Origin: Pseudonocardia kunmingensis
GTDB taxonomy: Bacteria; Actinomycetota; Actinomycetes; Mycobacteriales; Pseudonocardiaceae
DNA: 64,000 nt
Assembly: GCF_006716445.1 (NCBI RefSeq)
Contig: NZ_VFPA01000001.1
Coordinates: 496,001-560,000, forward strand
Reading direction: 5' to 3'
Below, in pieces: positions 51,022 to 60,054 of this stretch. A program made the translations under genes and the position numbers. The notes beneath the pieces are model-generated. The model was not told the DNA's origin. It searched no databases and worked only from the letters and a program-made list of their open reading frames with translations. Numbering within the stretch: position 1 is the first letter of the stretch; every line of letters begins with the position of its first letter.

Positions 51022-51801
51022 ATGACGGTGGTGTGGTGGTCGCGGGAGGCCCGCGGTCGCGGTGCGGAGGCCCCGAGCCGCGAGGACGTCGCCGCGCTCG
51101 CCCGCCGCAACGGCGACGCCGCCACCCACTGCGCGGCCGGGCGCCCCGCCGAGGCCGTCGCCGGGTTCGAGGACGTGCTCGCGCGCTGCCTCGGCACGCT
51201 CGGGGCCGACCACCCCGGCACGCTCACGGTCGCCGGCAACCTCGCCACCGCGTGCGTCGGGGCGGGCCAGTGGCAGCGCGGCCTCGAGCTGATGGCCGCC
51301 AACCTCTCCGACCGCGTGCGGGTGCTGGGCGAGGACGACCCGCGCACCCTCACCGCCGCCGACGCGCTGGCGACGGCGTACCGGCTGGTCGGCGAGGTGG
51401 ACGAGGCGCTGTCGCTGTCCGGCCGCGTCACCGCCGAGCGTCGGCGCGTGCTCGGTGCGGCGCACCCGGACACGCTCGTCTCGCGGATGGGGATGGCGCT
51501 CGCCCGTGCCGAGGCGGGCGACGTCGAGTCGGCCCTCACCCTGCTGGGCGCCGCCCTGCAGGACGCGGAACGGGCGTGGGGGGCACGCCACGAGCACACC
51601 ATCGCGCTGCGCGCCAACGTGGCCGGTTGCCTCGCCTCGCTCGGGCGCACGACCCAGGCCGTCGCGACGTTCCGGCGGGCCGCCGACGACGCGGCCGCGC
51701 TGCTCGGGCCCGAGCACCCGGAGACCGTCGCGCTGCGCGAGGACACCGCAGCCGCTTTCCACTCGGCCCCTCTCACGGATTCGGAGGCGGTTCCCGCCTG
51801 A
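51022..51801 (+). CDS. tetratricopeptide-repeat protein (kinesin-light-chain-like TPRs)
   Basis: 259 residues with about five TPR_10/12 units, recognisable by LGADHPGTLTVAGNLATA, LGEDDPRTLTAADALATA, LGAAHPDTLVSR, WGARHEHTIALRANVA and LGPEHPETVALRE. Such repeats mediate protein-protein binding and often occur in actinobacterial regulatory or NTPase proteins. No catalytic domain and no signal peptide. ATG 51022 with GGAGGT. Single gene, convergent with the ABC ATPase (7 bp). Confidence 0.85.
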   Translation: MTVVWWSREARGRGAEAPSREDVAALARRNGDAATHCAAGRPAEAVAGFEDVLARCLGTLGADHPGTLTVAGNLATACVGAGQWQRGLELMAANLSDRVRVLGEDDPRTLTAADALATAYRLVGEVDEALSLSGRVTAERRRVLGAAHPDTLVSRMGMALARAEAGDVESALTLLGAALQDAERAWGARHEHTIALRANVAGCLASLGRTTQAVATFRRAADDAAALLGPEHPETVALREDTAAAFHSAPLTDSEAVPA

Positions 51802-51808
51802 ATTGCGT

Positions 51809-52582
51809 TCAGGCGCGGGAATCGCCGTGGGAATCGCCGCGCAATGCGGCCAGTAGCGCGGCCTCCAGTTCCGCGAACCGCACCGAGGTGATCAGCTCGA
51901 CGCCGCGGGGGCGGGGCAGGTCCACGGCCACCTCCTGCCGCACCCGGGTCGGGCGCGGGCCCAGCACGACGACCCGGTCGGAGAGGAAGACGGCCTCACG
52001 GATGTCGTGGGTGATCAGCAGGACGGTCCAGCCGAACCGGGCGCGCACCTCCTCGAGCCAGGTCTGCATGTCGGTGCGGGTCAGCGAGTCCAAGGCGCCG
52101 AACGGCTCGTCGAGCAGCAGCACGGCCCGGTCCTGCACGACGGTGCGCAGCAGGGCGGCGCGCTGGCGCATGCCCCCCGACAGCTCGTGCGGGCGCGCCG
52201 TCTCGAACCCGGCGAGGCCGAACGGTGCGAACAGCGCGCGGGCGCGGTCCCGGGCCACGCGTCGCGGCACCCCGGCGACCTCCAGCCCGAGCGTCGTGTT
52301 GTCCAGCACGGTGCGCCACGGGAACAGCAGGTCGCGCTGGGGCATGTAGGCGAAGGGGTCGACGCGCCCGGTGGCGTCCTCCCCGTCGACGACGACGCGG
52401 CCCGCGTCCGGGCGCTCCAGCCCGGCGATCACGTTGAACAGCGTGGACTTTCCGCACCCGCTCGGGCCGATCACCGAGACGAACTCCCCCGGCGCCACGT
52501 CGAAGGCCACGCCGTCGAGCACCGGGAGCGGGCCGGGGAACGCCTTGTGCAGGTCGTCGAGCTGCAGCTTGCTCTCATGCAT
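51809..52582 (-). CDS. thiZ: ABC transporter ATP-binding protein, thiamine-precursor importer (ThiZ-like)
   Basis: 257-residue ATPase of the SsuB/TauB/ThiZ type. Walker A GPSGCGKST, Q-loop YMPQRDLLFPWRTVLDN, signature LSGGMRQRAALLRTV, Walker B VLLLDEPFGALD, H-loop ITHDIREA. Overlaps the permease gene by 8 bp. The operon is preceded by a TPP riboswitch, so uptake of a thiamine pyrimidine precursor is the best call; a nitrate/sulfonate-type substrate would be the alternative without the riboswitch. Confidence 0.85.
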   Translation of the reverse strand: MHESKLQLDDLHKAFPGPLPVLDGVAFDVAPGEFVSVIGPSGCGKSTLFNVIAGLERPDAGRVVVDGEDATGRVDPFAYMPQRDLLFPWRTVLDNTTLGLEVAGVPRRVARDRARALFAPFGLAGFETARPHELSGGMRQRAALLRTVVQDRAVLLLDEPFGALDSLTRTDMQTWLEEVRARFGWTVLLITHDIREAVFLSDRVVVLGPRPTRVRQEVAVDLPRPRGVELITSVRFAELEAALLAALRGDSHGDSRA

Positions 52583-53444
52583 CGGCCCGCTCCGCCCGGT
52601 ACCAGGGGATCACGAGCCGCTCCACGGCGTAGGTCAGCAGGAACAGCGTCACCGAGAGCAGGGCGGTGACCAGCACGGCGGCGAGCACGAGGTCGGTGCG
52701 GAAGGAGTTCTTCTGCAGGCTCATGAAGATGCCGAGCCCGGCCGTCGCCCCGACGTACTCGGCGAAGATCGCCCCGGTGACGGCGTAGGTGATGCCGATG
52801 CGCAGAGCGGTGAAGAACCGCGGCAGCGCGCCCGGCAGGCGCACGTAGCGGAACTGCGCCCAGCGCGAGGCGCCCATGCTGCGCAGCAGGTCGGTGGCCT
52901 GGCGGTCGGTGGCGGCGAAACCCTCGATCAGGCCGACCGCGATCGGGAAGAACGTCACCAGCGCGATCACCACGACCTTCGGCAGCAGGCCGAAGCCGAA
53001 CCAGATGATCAGCAGCGGGGCGATCGCGATGATCGGCAGCGTCTGGGAGGCGACCAGCAGCGGCGTGAGCGCGCGGCGCAGCCACGGCGAGAAGTCCACC
53101 GCGACCGCGAGCGCCCACCCCAGCGCCAGCGAGACACCGAAGCCCACCGCGGTGACCTGCAGCGTCGGCACCGTGTTCGCCCAGATCTGCTCGCGGTACG
53201 CCCAGCCCTGCTCGAGCACGCGCAGGGGCGAGGGCAGCACCTGCGGCCGCACGCCGGCCGCGGTGACGTACCACTGCCAGCCCAGGAGCCCGAGCGCCAC
53301 GAGCACCAGCGGCGGCGCGACCCGCCCCCACACCCGCGAGTCTCCCGTCCGGACCCGGCGAGTCCCCCGTTCCGACCGGGCGAGTCTCCCGTTCCGCCCG
53401 GGCGAGTCCCCCGTCCCGACACCGTGCACCGCGCTCTCGGACAC
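52575..53444 (-). CDS. thiX: ABC transporter permease, thiamine-precursor importer (ThiX-like)
   Basis: 289 residues, about six spans, SsuC/TauC/ThiX family. EAA loop: MGASRWAQFRYVRLPGALPR and FAEYVGATAGLGIFM. I chose the GTG at 53444, 8 bp behind GGAGG; an ATG at 53486 would overlap thiY by 26 bp. The first ~50 residues cross four tandem 22-bp repeats and are Gly/Arg-rich, not part of the conserved fold. Energised by the ThiZ-like ATPase. Confidence 0.82.
   Translation of the reverse strand: MSESAVHGVGTGDSPGRNGRLARSERGTRRVRTGDSRVWGRVAPPLVLVALGLLGWQWYVTAAGVRPQVLPSPLRVLEQGWAYREQIWANTVPTLQVTAVGFGVSLALGWALAVAVDFSPWLRRALTPLLVASQTLPIIAIAPLLIIWFGFGLLPKVVVIALVTFFPIAVGLIEGFAATDRQATDLLRSMGASRWAQFRYVRLPGALPRFFTALRIGITYAVTGAIFAEYVGATAGLGIFMSLQKNSFRTDLVLAAVLVTALLSVTLFLLTYAVERLVIPWYRAERADA
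53336..53423. repeat. four tandem 22-bp repeats in the permease 5' region
   Basis: Units start at 53336, 53358, 53380 and 53402 with consensus GCGAGTCYCCCGTYCCGACC plus two bases. As 22 is not a multiple of three, each unit is read in a different frame in the permease N-terminus. Likely a local expansion of a genomic repeat. Confidence 0.85.
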
Positions 53445-53460
53445 CACGACGCCCTCCGGG

Positions 53461-54489
53461 TCAGGGCGTCGGCGCGAGGTGGTCATTGGTGAACCAGGTG
53501 GCGAAGTCCGGCCGGTCCGCGAGCGGCGCGCCGTCCGGTCCGGTCAGGGCGCCGGAGTCGAACACCCAGCCCGAGTAGCCCGACCACTTCTCGAGCGTCT
53601 GCGTGCCGACGAGGCCCCGCTCGTCGCGCAGGTACTCGGCGGCCAGCATCTCCTGGCTGCGCCGGACGAGCTCCGGCTCGGAGAACGCTCCGGGGTTGGC
53701 GTCCATGAGCAGCTGGGCCGCCTGCGCGGGATCGTCGGCGGCGAGCTGGTAACCGCGCTGCGCCGCCTGCACGAAGCGGGTGGCGACCTCCGGCTCGGCC
53801 GCGAGCCAGGGGGTGTTCGCGACCAGCAGGACGTTGTAGGCGTCCGGGAATCCGTAGTCGGTGTAGGCGAAGGTCTTCAACGGCTGCCCGCGCAGCTCCG
53901 CCTCGATGCCCTCCCAGGCGATGAACGGCTCGGTGAAGTCGACCTCGCCCGCGTACAGCGCCTCGTAGGCCGCGGTACCGAGCACCACGGTCTCGAAGGT
54001 GCCCGTGCCGCCCGCGTCCTGGATCACGGCGCGCATCTTGGGCTCCTCGTAGGCGGCTCCGAACCCGCCGTAGGTCGTGCCGTCGAGGTCGCGCGGGGAG
54101 GTGATGTCGGCCCGGTCGGCGCGCACCGCGATCTGCGTGGCCCAGTGCTGCAGCACGGCCATCACCGACGTGATGTCGGCGCCCGCCGCCTTCGAGAACG
54201 TGAACGAGTCCTGGAAGCTGATGCCGACCTCGGCGGCACCGGAGGACACGAGTGTGTCCGGCGAGGTGTTGTTGTAGGGCAGGAACTGCACGTCCAGCCC
54301 CGCCTCGCGGAACCAGCCCTGCTGCTGGGCCACGTAGAGGCCTGTGTGGTTGGTGTTCGGCGTCCAGTCCAGGGCGATGCGGATCGTCTCGCCGCCGGAG
54401 CCGCCCTGACCGCCGCCGCAGCCGGCGAGCAGGAGCGCCACCACCGCCGCGAGGGCGGCCAGGATCCGGGATGCGCGTACGGGTGCCAC
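53461..54489 (-). CDS. thiY: substrate-binding lipoprotein, thiamine-precursor importer (ThiY/NMT1-like)
   Basis: 342 residues. Lipoprotein signal with lipobox LLAGC. The mature part has the NMT1/THI5-like pattern IRIALDWTPNTNHTGLYVAQ and QQGWFREAGLDVQFLPYN. In ThiY such proteins bind formylaminopyrimidine or HMP. GTG start at 54489 with GGAGGA upstream, directly behind a TPP riboswitch. First gene of the three-gene importer. Confidence 0.88.
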   Translation of the reverse strand: MAPVRASRILAALAAVVALLLAGCGGGQGGSGGETIRIALDWTPNTNHTGLYVAQQQGWFREAGLDVQFLPYNNTSPDTLVSSGAAEVGISFQDSFTFSKAAGADITSVMAVLQHWATQIAVRADRADITSPRDLDGTTYGGFGAAYEEPKMRAVIQDAGGTGTFETVVLGTAAYEALYAGEVDFTEPFIAWEGIEAELRGQPLKTFAYTDYGFPDAYNVLLVANTPWLAAEPEVATRFVQAAQRGYQLAADDPAQAAQLLMDANPGAFSEPELVRRSQEMLAAEYLRDERGLVGTQTLEKWSGYSGWVFDSGALTGPDGAPLADRPDFATWFTNDHLAPTP

Positions 54490-54492
54490 CGA

Positions 54493-54588
54493 GTTCCTCC
54501 CTACGCCGGTACTAACCGGGTCAGGTGCGAACGGTCGGCGGCCGGTCCTGCCGCCCTCTCAGCTCCGGAACGCGGAGCTCCCGTGGGT
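54493..54588 (-). promoter_or_regulatory. TPP riboswitch (THI element)
   Basis: Read on the minus strand, the leader contains the conserved 5' part ACGGGAGCTCC..GGAGCTGAGAGG and the 3' part ACCTGACCCGG..TACCGGCGTAGGGA. These match the TPP aptamer: the CTGAGA and CGTAGGGA core sequences and two complementary arms. It ends 3-5 bp before the Shine-Dalgarno of thiY, so it probably controls translation start in response to thiamine diphosphate. Confidence 0.93.
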
Positions 54589-54635
54589 CGGGTCGAGGAT
54601 ACGGGGCGCCACCGGCGCACGGCACGCGGCCGGGC

Positions 54636-55286
54636 TCAGCCACCCCGGCCCTGCGCGCCGCGGCCCCGCCGTGACCCGGCGTAGGCCCAGGCGCGCAGCC
54701 GCCGCAGCGGCGGCGCGAGCTGCAGGTCGGGGTGGGAGTTGCGGGTGGGGTCGAACGCCACCGGGTCGCCGGGGTGCGCCGCATCGAGCACGAGCCGGCC
54801 GATCGGGCTCGCCGGACGACCGCGCTGCCGCTCGGTGAGGGTGAACGCCAGCGGCAGGGCGACCCGCGCCGTGCCCGGATCGGCGCCGCCGGGCCGCCAC
54901 GGCTCCTCCGGTTCGAGCCCGAGCACCACCCGCCTGCCGCCGGCCGCGTACGGCAGCAGGGTCGTGTACGACCGCCTGCTCCACCCGGTGGACGGGGCGA
55001 GCAACCGGCGGCCGCTGGTGAACAGCACGTCGAGGACGTGCCCGCCCACCTCGACGCGGACGGCGACGCCGAGCAGGTCCGGGAGCGCCCCTGGGGTGCC
55101 CGCCCCCTTGGACAGCCGCACGAGCGCGGGACGCTCGCCGGTGCCGCCGAGCGCGGTGGCCACGACGGAGGCGCGGTCGGCGAGGTGGACGCGGGCGTCG
55201 AACAGCTCGCCCCGCGGGTGGAAGGCGCGCGCGGCGCGCCACCGCGCGATCGCGGCGAACACGGCGGAGACCAGCTGTCGCGGCAT
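54636..55286 (-). CDS. catalase-superfamily-like hypothetical protein
   Basis: 216 residues from ATG 55286; a longer upstream frame has no start with a better ribosome binding site. The central ALVRLSKGAGTPGALPDLLG resembles the catalase-like RFS-G-G-P-D-GLA block, and the overall size fits heme-free or minimal catalase-related proteins found in actinobacteria. The distal heme His and Asn are not recognisable. Function unknown. The gap to the next gene downstream contains the thi riboswitch. Confidence 0.55.
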   Translation of the reverse strand: MPRQLVSAVFAAIARWRAARAFHPRGELFDARVHLADRASVVATALGGTGERPALVRLSKGAGTPGALPDLLGVAVRVEVGGHVLDVLFTSGRRLLAPSTGWSRRSYTTLLPYAAGGRRVVLGLEPEEPWRPGGADPGTARVALPLAFTLTERQRGRPASPIGRLVLDAAHPGDPVAFDPTRNSHPDLQLAPPLRRLRAWAYAGSRRGRGAQGRGG

Positions 55287-55949
55287 GGTCGTGGCGTTCC
55301 CGCTGCGGGGCCGGTGGAAGCGCTCGAAGGGGTGCACCGGGCCCGTCACCCGGGCCGGCCGTTCCCGCAACGGCCGTTGACCCAGTGGGTCGGGTCACAG
55401 GCGGGAGCGGCCCGGTCGAGAGTCCCGCCACACCGCCGGACGGGGCCCCGCGACATATGCGCTCCTCACAGCCGTGGGAATAAAGCGAGTTCGGCGTGAA
55501 GACGACCACGAGTCGCGGCCGGTGACCCGTGACGGACGCAGCGTGACGGGAATCTGAGACGATCTCAGGGAGCGTTGAGATAGTGTTTCTGCTGTGGGGT
55601 TTCACCGGCGAACAGCCGGTCCGCGGTACTGATTCGACCGATCTCGACTCCCGGTGACGGGGGGCCCGTCCGGCGGGGGCGCTACACCGGACGACTTCCC
55701 CGGGAGCCGTCTCCGGCCGCGCCAACGATCGGCCTGACCTGCACGGAGTGTGCGCGAGCACCGTCGCCCAGCGGGTGACTTGCGTGCTGCTGGCCCCGGT
55801 CGACGTCGACCGGACACCGGTACCACAGCCGGTGGACGACGACGTCCACCCATCCGCAACACCTGGTGCGGCGGCGATCCGCCGTGCCTGCCGGGATCCG
55901 GTCGGAAGCTTGCCGGGAATCGGATCAATCGTCAAGAGGGGGAACATTC
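55287..55949. other. 663-bp gene-free region upstream of the exopolysaccharide operon
   Basis: No credible gene. A perfect hairpin CTGAGA-CGA-TCTCAG lies at 55554-55568, preceded by three GTGAC repeats (55521-55547) and followed by TTGAGATAGTG. The remaining ~370 bases up to the dehydrogenase GTG could be a long 5' leader. No known riboswitch class was recognised by eye. Promoter and regulator-binding sites of the operon should be here. Confidence 0.5.
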
Positions 55950-56918
55950 GTGAAGACCAGGATTTTCATCATCGGTTCCGGTGTCGTCGGGGCGGCGACC
56001 GGTGAGGGGTTCCTGAAGGCCGGGCACGAGGTGACGTTCATCGATGTCTCCCAGCCCCGCATCGCCGAGCTCGCCGCGCGCGGGTTCGACGTCCGCAGCG
56101 AGATCGACCTGTCGGACGAGCCGGAGTCGCTGCTCTTCCTGACTCTGCCCACCCCGAACGACGGGCACCGCTACGACCTGTCCGCGTTCAGCGCGGGCAC
56201 CGCGGCCGTCGGACGGGCGCTGGCCGGCTCGCCGACCCGCCACACCGTCGTCGTGCGCTCCACCGTGCCCCCGGGCACCACCGAGGGCCTGGTCAAGTCC
56301 ACCCTCGAGGAGCACTCCGGCATGGTCGCGGGCGAGGGCTTCGGCCTCGCGTCCAACCCCGAGTTCCTGCGCGCGGTCTCCGCCGCCGAGGACTTCGCGC
56401 ACCCGTGGATGACCGTCGTCGCCAGCCGGGACCCCCAGACGGTCGAGCGCCTGCGCGACCTGCTCTCGCCCTTCGGCGGCGAGCTGCGCACCTTCGCCGA
56501 CCCGGCCCAGGCCGAGTTCATCAAGGCCGCGCACAACATCTACAACGCCACCAAGATCAGCTTCTGGAACGAGATGTGGCTGGTGGCGCAGAAGCTGGGT
56601 GTGGACCTCGACCCGATCGCCGCCACCGTGGCCCGCTCGGCGGAGGGTTCGATCAACCCGGAGTACGGCATCCGCGGCGGAGCTCCCTACGGCGGCGTCT
56701 GCCTGCCCAAGGACACCCAGGGCTTCCTCGGCTTCGCCGACCGCATCGGGGTGGACATGCCCCTGCTCTCGGCCGTGGTCGAGACCAACGACCGGCTCGC
56801 CGCGATCGTCTCGCACGAGGTGGAGGAGGCGGCGCACGCCGCGGCCGACCAGCTGCGCGGGCCCGCGGGTGCGGCGCGCGTCGTCGTCGGATCTGCGCAG
56901 GAGCGCGAGTCGGCATGA
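55950..56918 (+). CDS. UDP-glucose/GDP-mannose 6-dehydrogenase, C-terminally short
   Basis: 322 residues from GTG 55950 (GGGGGA upstream). N-terminal NAD-binding domain FIIGSGVVGAATGEGFLKAG, central domain with NPEF (Glu138), EFIKAAHNIYN (Lys192) and catalytic Cys251 in GGVCLPKDT. Known UGD/AlgD enzymes are about 430 residues; the C-terminal nucleotide-binding domain is missing here. Overlaps the GT2 gene by ATGA. Expected product: an activated uronic acid for the polymer made by the next gene. UDP-Glc and GDP-Man cannot be told apart by eye. Confidence 0.88.
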   Translation: MKTRIFIIGSGVVGAATGEGFLKAGHEVTFIDVSQPRIAELAARGFDVRSEIDLSDEPESLLFLTLPTPNDGHRYDLSAFSAGTAAVGRALAGSPTRHTVVVRSTVPPGTTEGLVKSTLEEHSGMVAGEGFGLASNPEFLRAVSAAEDFAHPWMTVVASRDPQTVERLRDLLSPFGGELRTFADPAQAEFIKAAHNIYNATKISFWNEMWLVAQKLGVDLDPIAATVARSAEGSINPEYGIRGGAPYGGVCLPKDTQGFLGFADRIGVDMPLLSAVVETNDRLAAIVSHEVEEAAHAAADQLRGPAGAARVVVGSAQERESA

Positions 56919-58168
56919 ACCTGCCGCTGTACTACTACGTGCTGGGCACCCCGCTCGGGGTGCTCGGCCTGATCCGCTGGGGAGCGTGGCTGATCCGCCG
57001 CGTCCCCGCGGTGATGTACAAGCCGATCGCGGACGGTCGCCGGCTGCCGATGAGCATCGTGGTCCCCACCTACCAGGAGGACCCGGAGATCTTCGCGGCG
57101 GCGATCGAGTCCTGGCTGGCCAACGGCGTCGAAGAAGTCATCCTCGTGATCGACTCCTCCGACAAGACCTGCCAGGACATCGCCCGGCGCTACCCGGTCA
57201 CCGTCGTCATCACCGACGTGCCCGGCAAGCGCGACGCGCTCCGCAAGGGGTGGCGCGCCGCCCGCACCGAGCTGGTGGCGCTCGTGGACTCGGACACGAT
57301 CTGGGCCCCCACCGTCGCCGCCGAGGTGAGCAAGCCGTTCGCCGACCCCCGCATCGGCGGCGTCGGCACCCGCCAGTCGGTCTACGGCTCGAAGGGCTTC
57401 CTCGCCCGCATCACCGACATGTTCCTCGACCACCGCTACTTCGACGAGAACGCCAGCCAGAGCCTGCTGGGCAAGGCGGTCTCGTGCCTGTCCGGGCGCA
57501 CCGCGGTCTACCGGCGCGAACTGCTGCTGGAGATCGAGGACGACTTCATGGACGAGACGTTCTGGGGCGTCCGCTCGCTGTCGGGTGACGACAAGCGCCT
57601 CACCACGCTGGTCCTGGAACGCGGGCACCTCACCTACATGCAGCGCACGGCCGAGGTCTGGTCGACCTTCCCCGACCGCTGGCGGATCTTCTTCCGGCAG
57701 CGGCTGCGCTGGGCGCGCAACACCTGGCGCTCGGACCTGCGCGCGCTGTCCAAGCCGTGGGTGTGGCGCCACCCGTTCCTCGCCTACACGATGATCGACA
57801 AGGGCATCTCGAGCTTCACGCTGCTGGTCGGACCGATCGTGATGGGGATCGCCCTGGCCACCGGCAACTGGATGTTCGCCGGGGTCCTGCTCCTGTGGTG
57901 GCAGATCAGCCGCTCGGCGAAGCTGCTGCCGCACATCCGGCGGCGGCCCTCGTCGTTCTTCTTCATCCTCCCCTACGTCGTCGTCTCGTGGGTCATGGCG
58001 CTCATCAAGATCCAGGCGCTGCTCACCATCCGCACGCAGGCCTGGCTCACCCGCCAGGTCGCCGTGGAGGACGGCGAGGTCGTCCGCACCACCCACGACG
58101 ACCACGGGCACGACGACCACCACGACGACCACCGGGACAACGTCATCCCGCTGCGGAGGGCGGCATGA
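56915..58168 (+). CDS. GT2 processive glycosyltransferase (Alg8/hyaluronan-synthase-like)
   Basis: 417-residue membrane glycosyltransferase. Nucleotide-sugar motif DSD (125-127), acceptor motif with GDD (224-226), and Q-x-x-RW in RQRLRW (Gln262, Arg265, Trp266), the processive-synthase signature. One N-terminal and several C-terminal membrane spans. The C-terminus is unusually His/Asp-rich (DDHGHDDHHDDH). With an uronate-forming dehydrogenase before it and beta-helix proteins after it, it probably polymerises uronic acid, as Alg8 does. It is shorter than Alg8. Confidence 0.88.
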   Translation: MNLPLYYYVLGTPLGVLGLIRWGAWLIRRVPAVMYKPIADGRRLPMSIVVPTYQEDPEIFAAAIESWLANGVEEVILVIDSSDKTCQDIARRYPVTVVITDVPGKRDALRKGWRAARTELVALVDSDTIWAPTVAAEVSKPFADPRIGGVGTRQSVYGSKGFLARITDMFLDHRYFDENASQSLLGKAVSCLSGRTAVYRRELLLEIEDDFMDETFWGVRSLSGDDKRLTTLVLERGHLTYMQRTAEVWSTFPDRWRIFFRQRLRWARNTWRSDLRALSKPWVWRHPFLAYTMIDKGISSFTLLVGPIVMGIALATGNWMFAGVLLLWWQISRSAKLLPHIRRRPSSFFFILPYVVVSWVMALIKIQALLTIRTQAWLTRQVAVEDGEVVRTTHDDHGHDDHHDDHRDNVIPLRRAA

Positions 58169-60054
58169 GCACCGCGTCCACGAGCCGGCGCTGGGTCGGA
58201 CGGATCGTCGCGACCGGCGCGGCCGCGGCCATCGGCGTCGGGCTCGCCCCCGGCACCGCCCTGGCCGTCCCGGACGCCGCAGCCGCCCCGGCGGCGGCGT
58301 CCGCCACGCAGGCCCCGACCCAGGTCGTCGACCCGGACCGGTCCGCCTCGGCGCGCCGGACCTGGGAGGGCCGGGGCCGCCCGCACCACATGACCATCGT
58401 GCGTCCGGACCGGATCGACGTGGTCAGCGAGGGCCGTCTCACCCGCACCGTCTGGCACGGCGGCGGCCCGGTCACGATCGACGACCTCGAGCGCGCGCTG
58501 CCCGACAGCTGGCTGACCGTCACCGACGGCACGGCCGTCCTCGACGCCGCCGTCGTGCTGGTCCGCACCACCGACCTGCAGGTCGGCGGGCCGGGCGACG
58601 GGGTGCGGACGCTGCAGCTGGTCGGTGGCGCGACGCCGCAGGAGGCGGCGTCCCTGCACACCGGCGGCGGGGAGATCACGTTCACCGGCGTCACGGTCAC
58701 CTCCCTCGACCCGGCCACCGGGCAGCCGGTCCCCGCCACCGCGGGCGGGCGGCCGTTGATCGTCGCGTCCAGCGGCGGACACCTGGAGGCCACCGACACC
58801 ACGATCAGCGACCTGGGCACCCCGCGCGTCGGCACCGACAGCGGCGACGCGGGCGTGGAGTTCCACACCGGCGCCACCGGCTCGCTCACCCGCACCACCC
58901 TCCTGCGCAACAGCGTCGGCCTGCAGCTCGCCAGGTCCGAGGACGTGGCCCTGCAGGACGTCACGATCCAGGAGTCCGTCGACGACGGGCTGGTGCTCGC
59001 GGGCGACACCGGCACGACCATGAGCGGGGTCCGCGCGATCGGCAACGGCGACAACGGCGTGCTGGTCACCGGCGACAGCACGGACCGCCCGGTGAGCGGC
59101 ATCGCCACCTCGGGCAACGCGGCCTTCGGCGTCGCCGTCGTCGGCCAGACCGGCACCCGGGTCAGCGGCGTGACCACCGAGTCCGACGAGGGCGGCGGGC
59201 TGCGGCTGTCCCGCTCGAGCGACGTCACCGTCACCGACTTCCACGCCACCGAGCAGCGCATGGGCGTGTTCACCCACGTCGGCAGCACCGGGATCGTCCT
59301 CGACGGCATCCACACCACCGGCGGCAGCCGCGGGCTCGTCGTCGAGAAGAGCACCACCGGGCTCGAGGCGCGCAACTCCACCTTCGCGAGCGCGCGCGTG
59401 GACGGCGCCGCCCTCGGCGGCAAGGACGTCACGCTCCGGAACGTGCAGGTGAGCGACGCCCGCTCGGGCGTCCGGGTCGAGCGCGGCGCGAGCGACGTCG
59501 AGCTCGCCGACCTCACCGTCACCGGCGGGCGCGACGGGGTCGTCACCGCCCCCGCCACGACCGGCGTCGTCATGAGCGGGCTGACCGTCACCGGCGTCGA
59601 GTCCGACGCCGTGCGCACGTTCAGCCCGGACGGCCGGATCACCGGCCTGCAGGTCGACGGCGCCAGCACCGGGATCGACGTGGCTGCGGCCACCACGATC
59701 ACGAACTCCGAGATCAGCGGCATCGAGGAGGGGATCCACTCCCGCTCGCCGGAGCCGGTCTACGCCGAGCAGGTGACGGTCGACGCGGTCCAGCTCGGCG
59801 TCAACACCGCGCCGGGCAGCCCCTTCCTGCTCGTCGACTCCCGCGTGCACGCGCTCGAGTCGGTGCGCGGCGAGGTCGACATCCAGGGCGTCAACGACCT
59901 GAGCCTGCCCCCGCTGAACCTGCTCAGCGCGGTCGGGGTGCCGCTGATCCTGCTCGCCGTCGTGCTCGAGGAGATCCACTCCGCGCGGCAGCGGCGCGCA
60001 GGCGCGATCCCGCGGAAGCGCTGGCGCCCGGGCATGCCGATGGGTGCGACGTGA
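58165..60054 (+). CDS. secreted/membrane-anchored right-handed beta-helix protein
   Basis: 629 residues; N-terminal secretion signal (SRRWVGRIVATGAAAAIGVG, then LAPGTALA). A very long series of PbH1-like turns (residues about 230-560; D-G-x-x and V-x-N-x-T spacings). A C-terminal span near 590-610 and Arg/Lys-rich tail (SARQRRAGAIPRKRWRPG) suggest a membrane anchor with the helix outside. Family includes NosD, AlgG-type epimerases, pectate lyases. Overlaps the GT2 gene by 4 bp. Likely polymer-modifying or -binding. Confidence 0.85.
   Translation: MSTASTSRRWVGRIVATGAAAAIGVGLAPGTALAVPDAAAAPAAASATQAPTQVVDPDRSASARRTWEGRGRPHHMTIVRPDRIDVVSEGRLTRTVWHGGGPVTIDDLERALPDSWLTVTDGTAVLDAAVVLVRTTDLQVGGPGDGVRTLQLVGGATPQEAASLHTGGGEITFTGVTVTSLDPATGQPVPATAGGRPLIVASSGGHLEATDTTISDLGTPRVGTDSGDAGVEFHTGATGSLTRTTLLRNSVGLQLARSEDVALQDVTIQESVDDGLVLAGDTGTTMSGVRAIGNGDNGVLVTGDSTDRPVSGIATSGNAAFGVAVVGQTGTRVSGVTTESDEGGGLRLSRSSDVTVTDFHATEQRMGVFTHVGSTGIVLDGIHTTGGSRGLVVEKSTTGLEARNSTFASARVDGAALGGKDVTLRNVQVSDARSGVRVERGASDVELADLTVTGGRDGVVTAPATTGVVMSGLTVTGVESDAVRTFSPDGRITGLQVDGASTGIDVAAATTITNSEISGIEEGIHSRSPEPVYAEQVTVDAVQLGVNTAPGSPFLLVDSRVHALESVRGEVDIQGVNDLSLPPLNLLSAVGVPLILLAVVLEEIHSARQRRAGAIPRKRWRPGMPMGAT

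Noticed and set aside
55571..55949. c-di-AMP or c-di-GMP riboswitch before the exopolysaccharide operon
   Set aside because: Looked for the conserved core sequences of both classes and did not find them; left as an unexplained leader.
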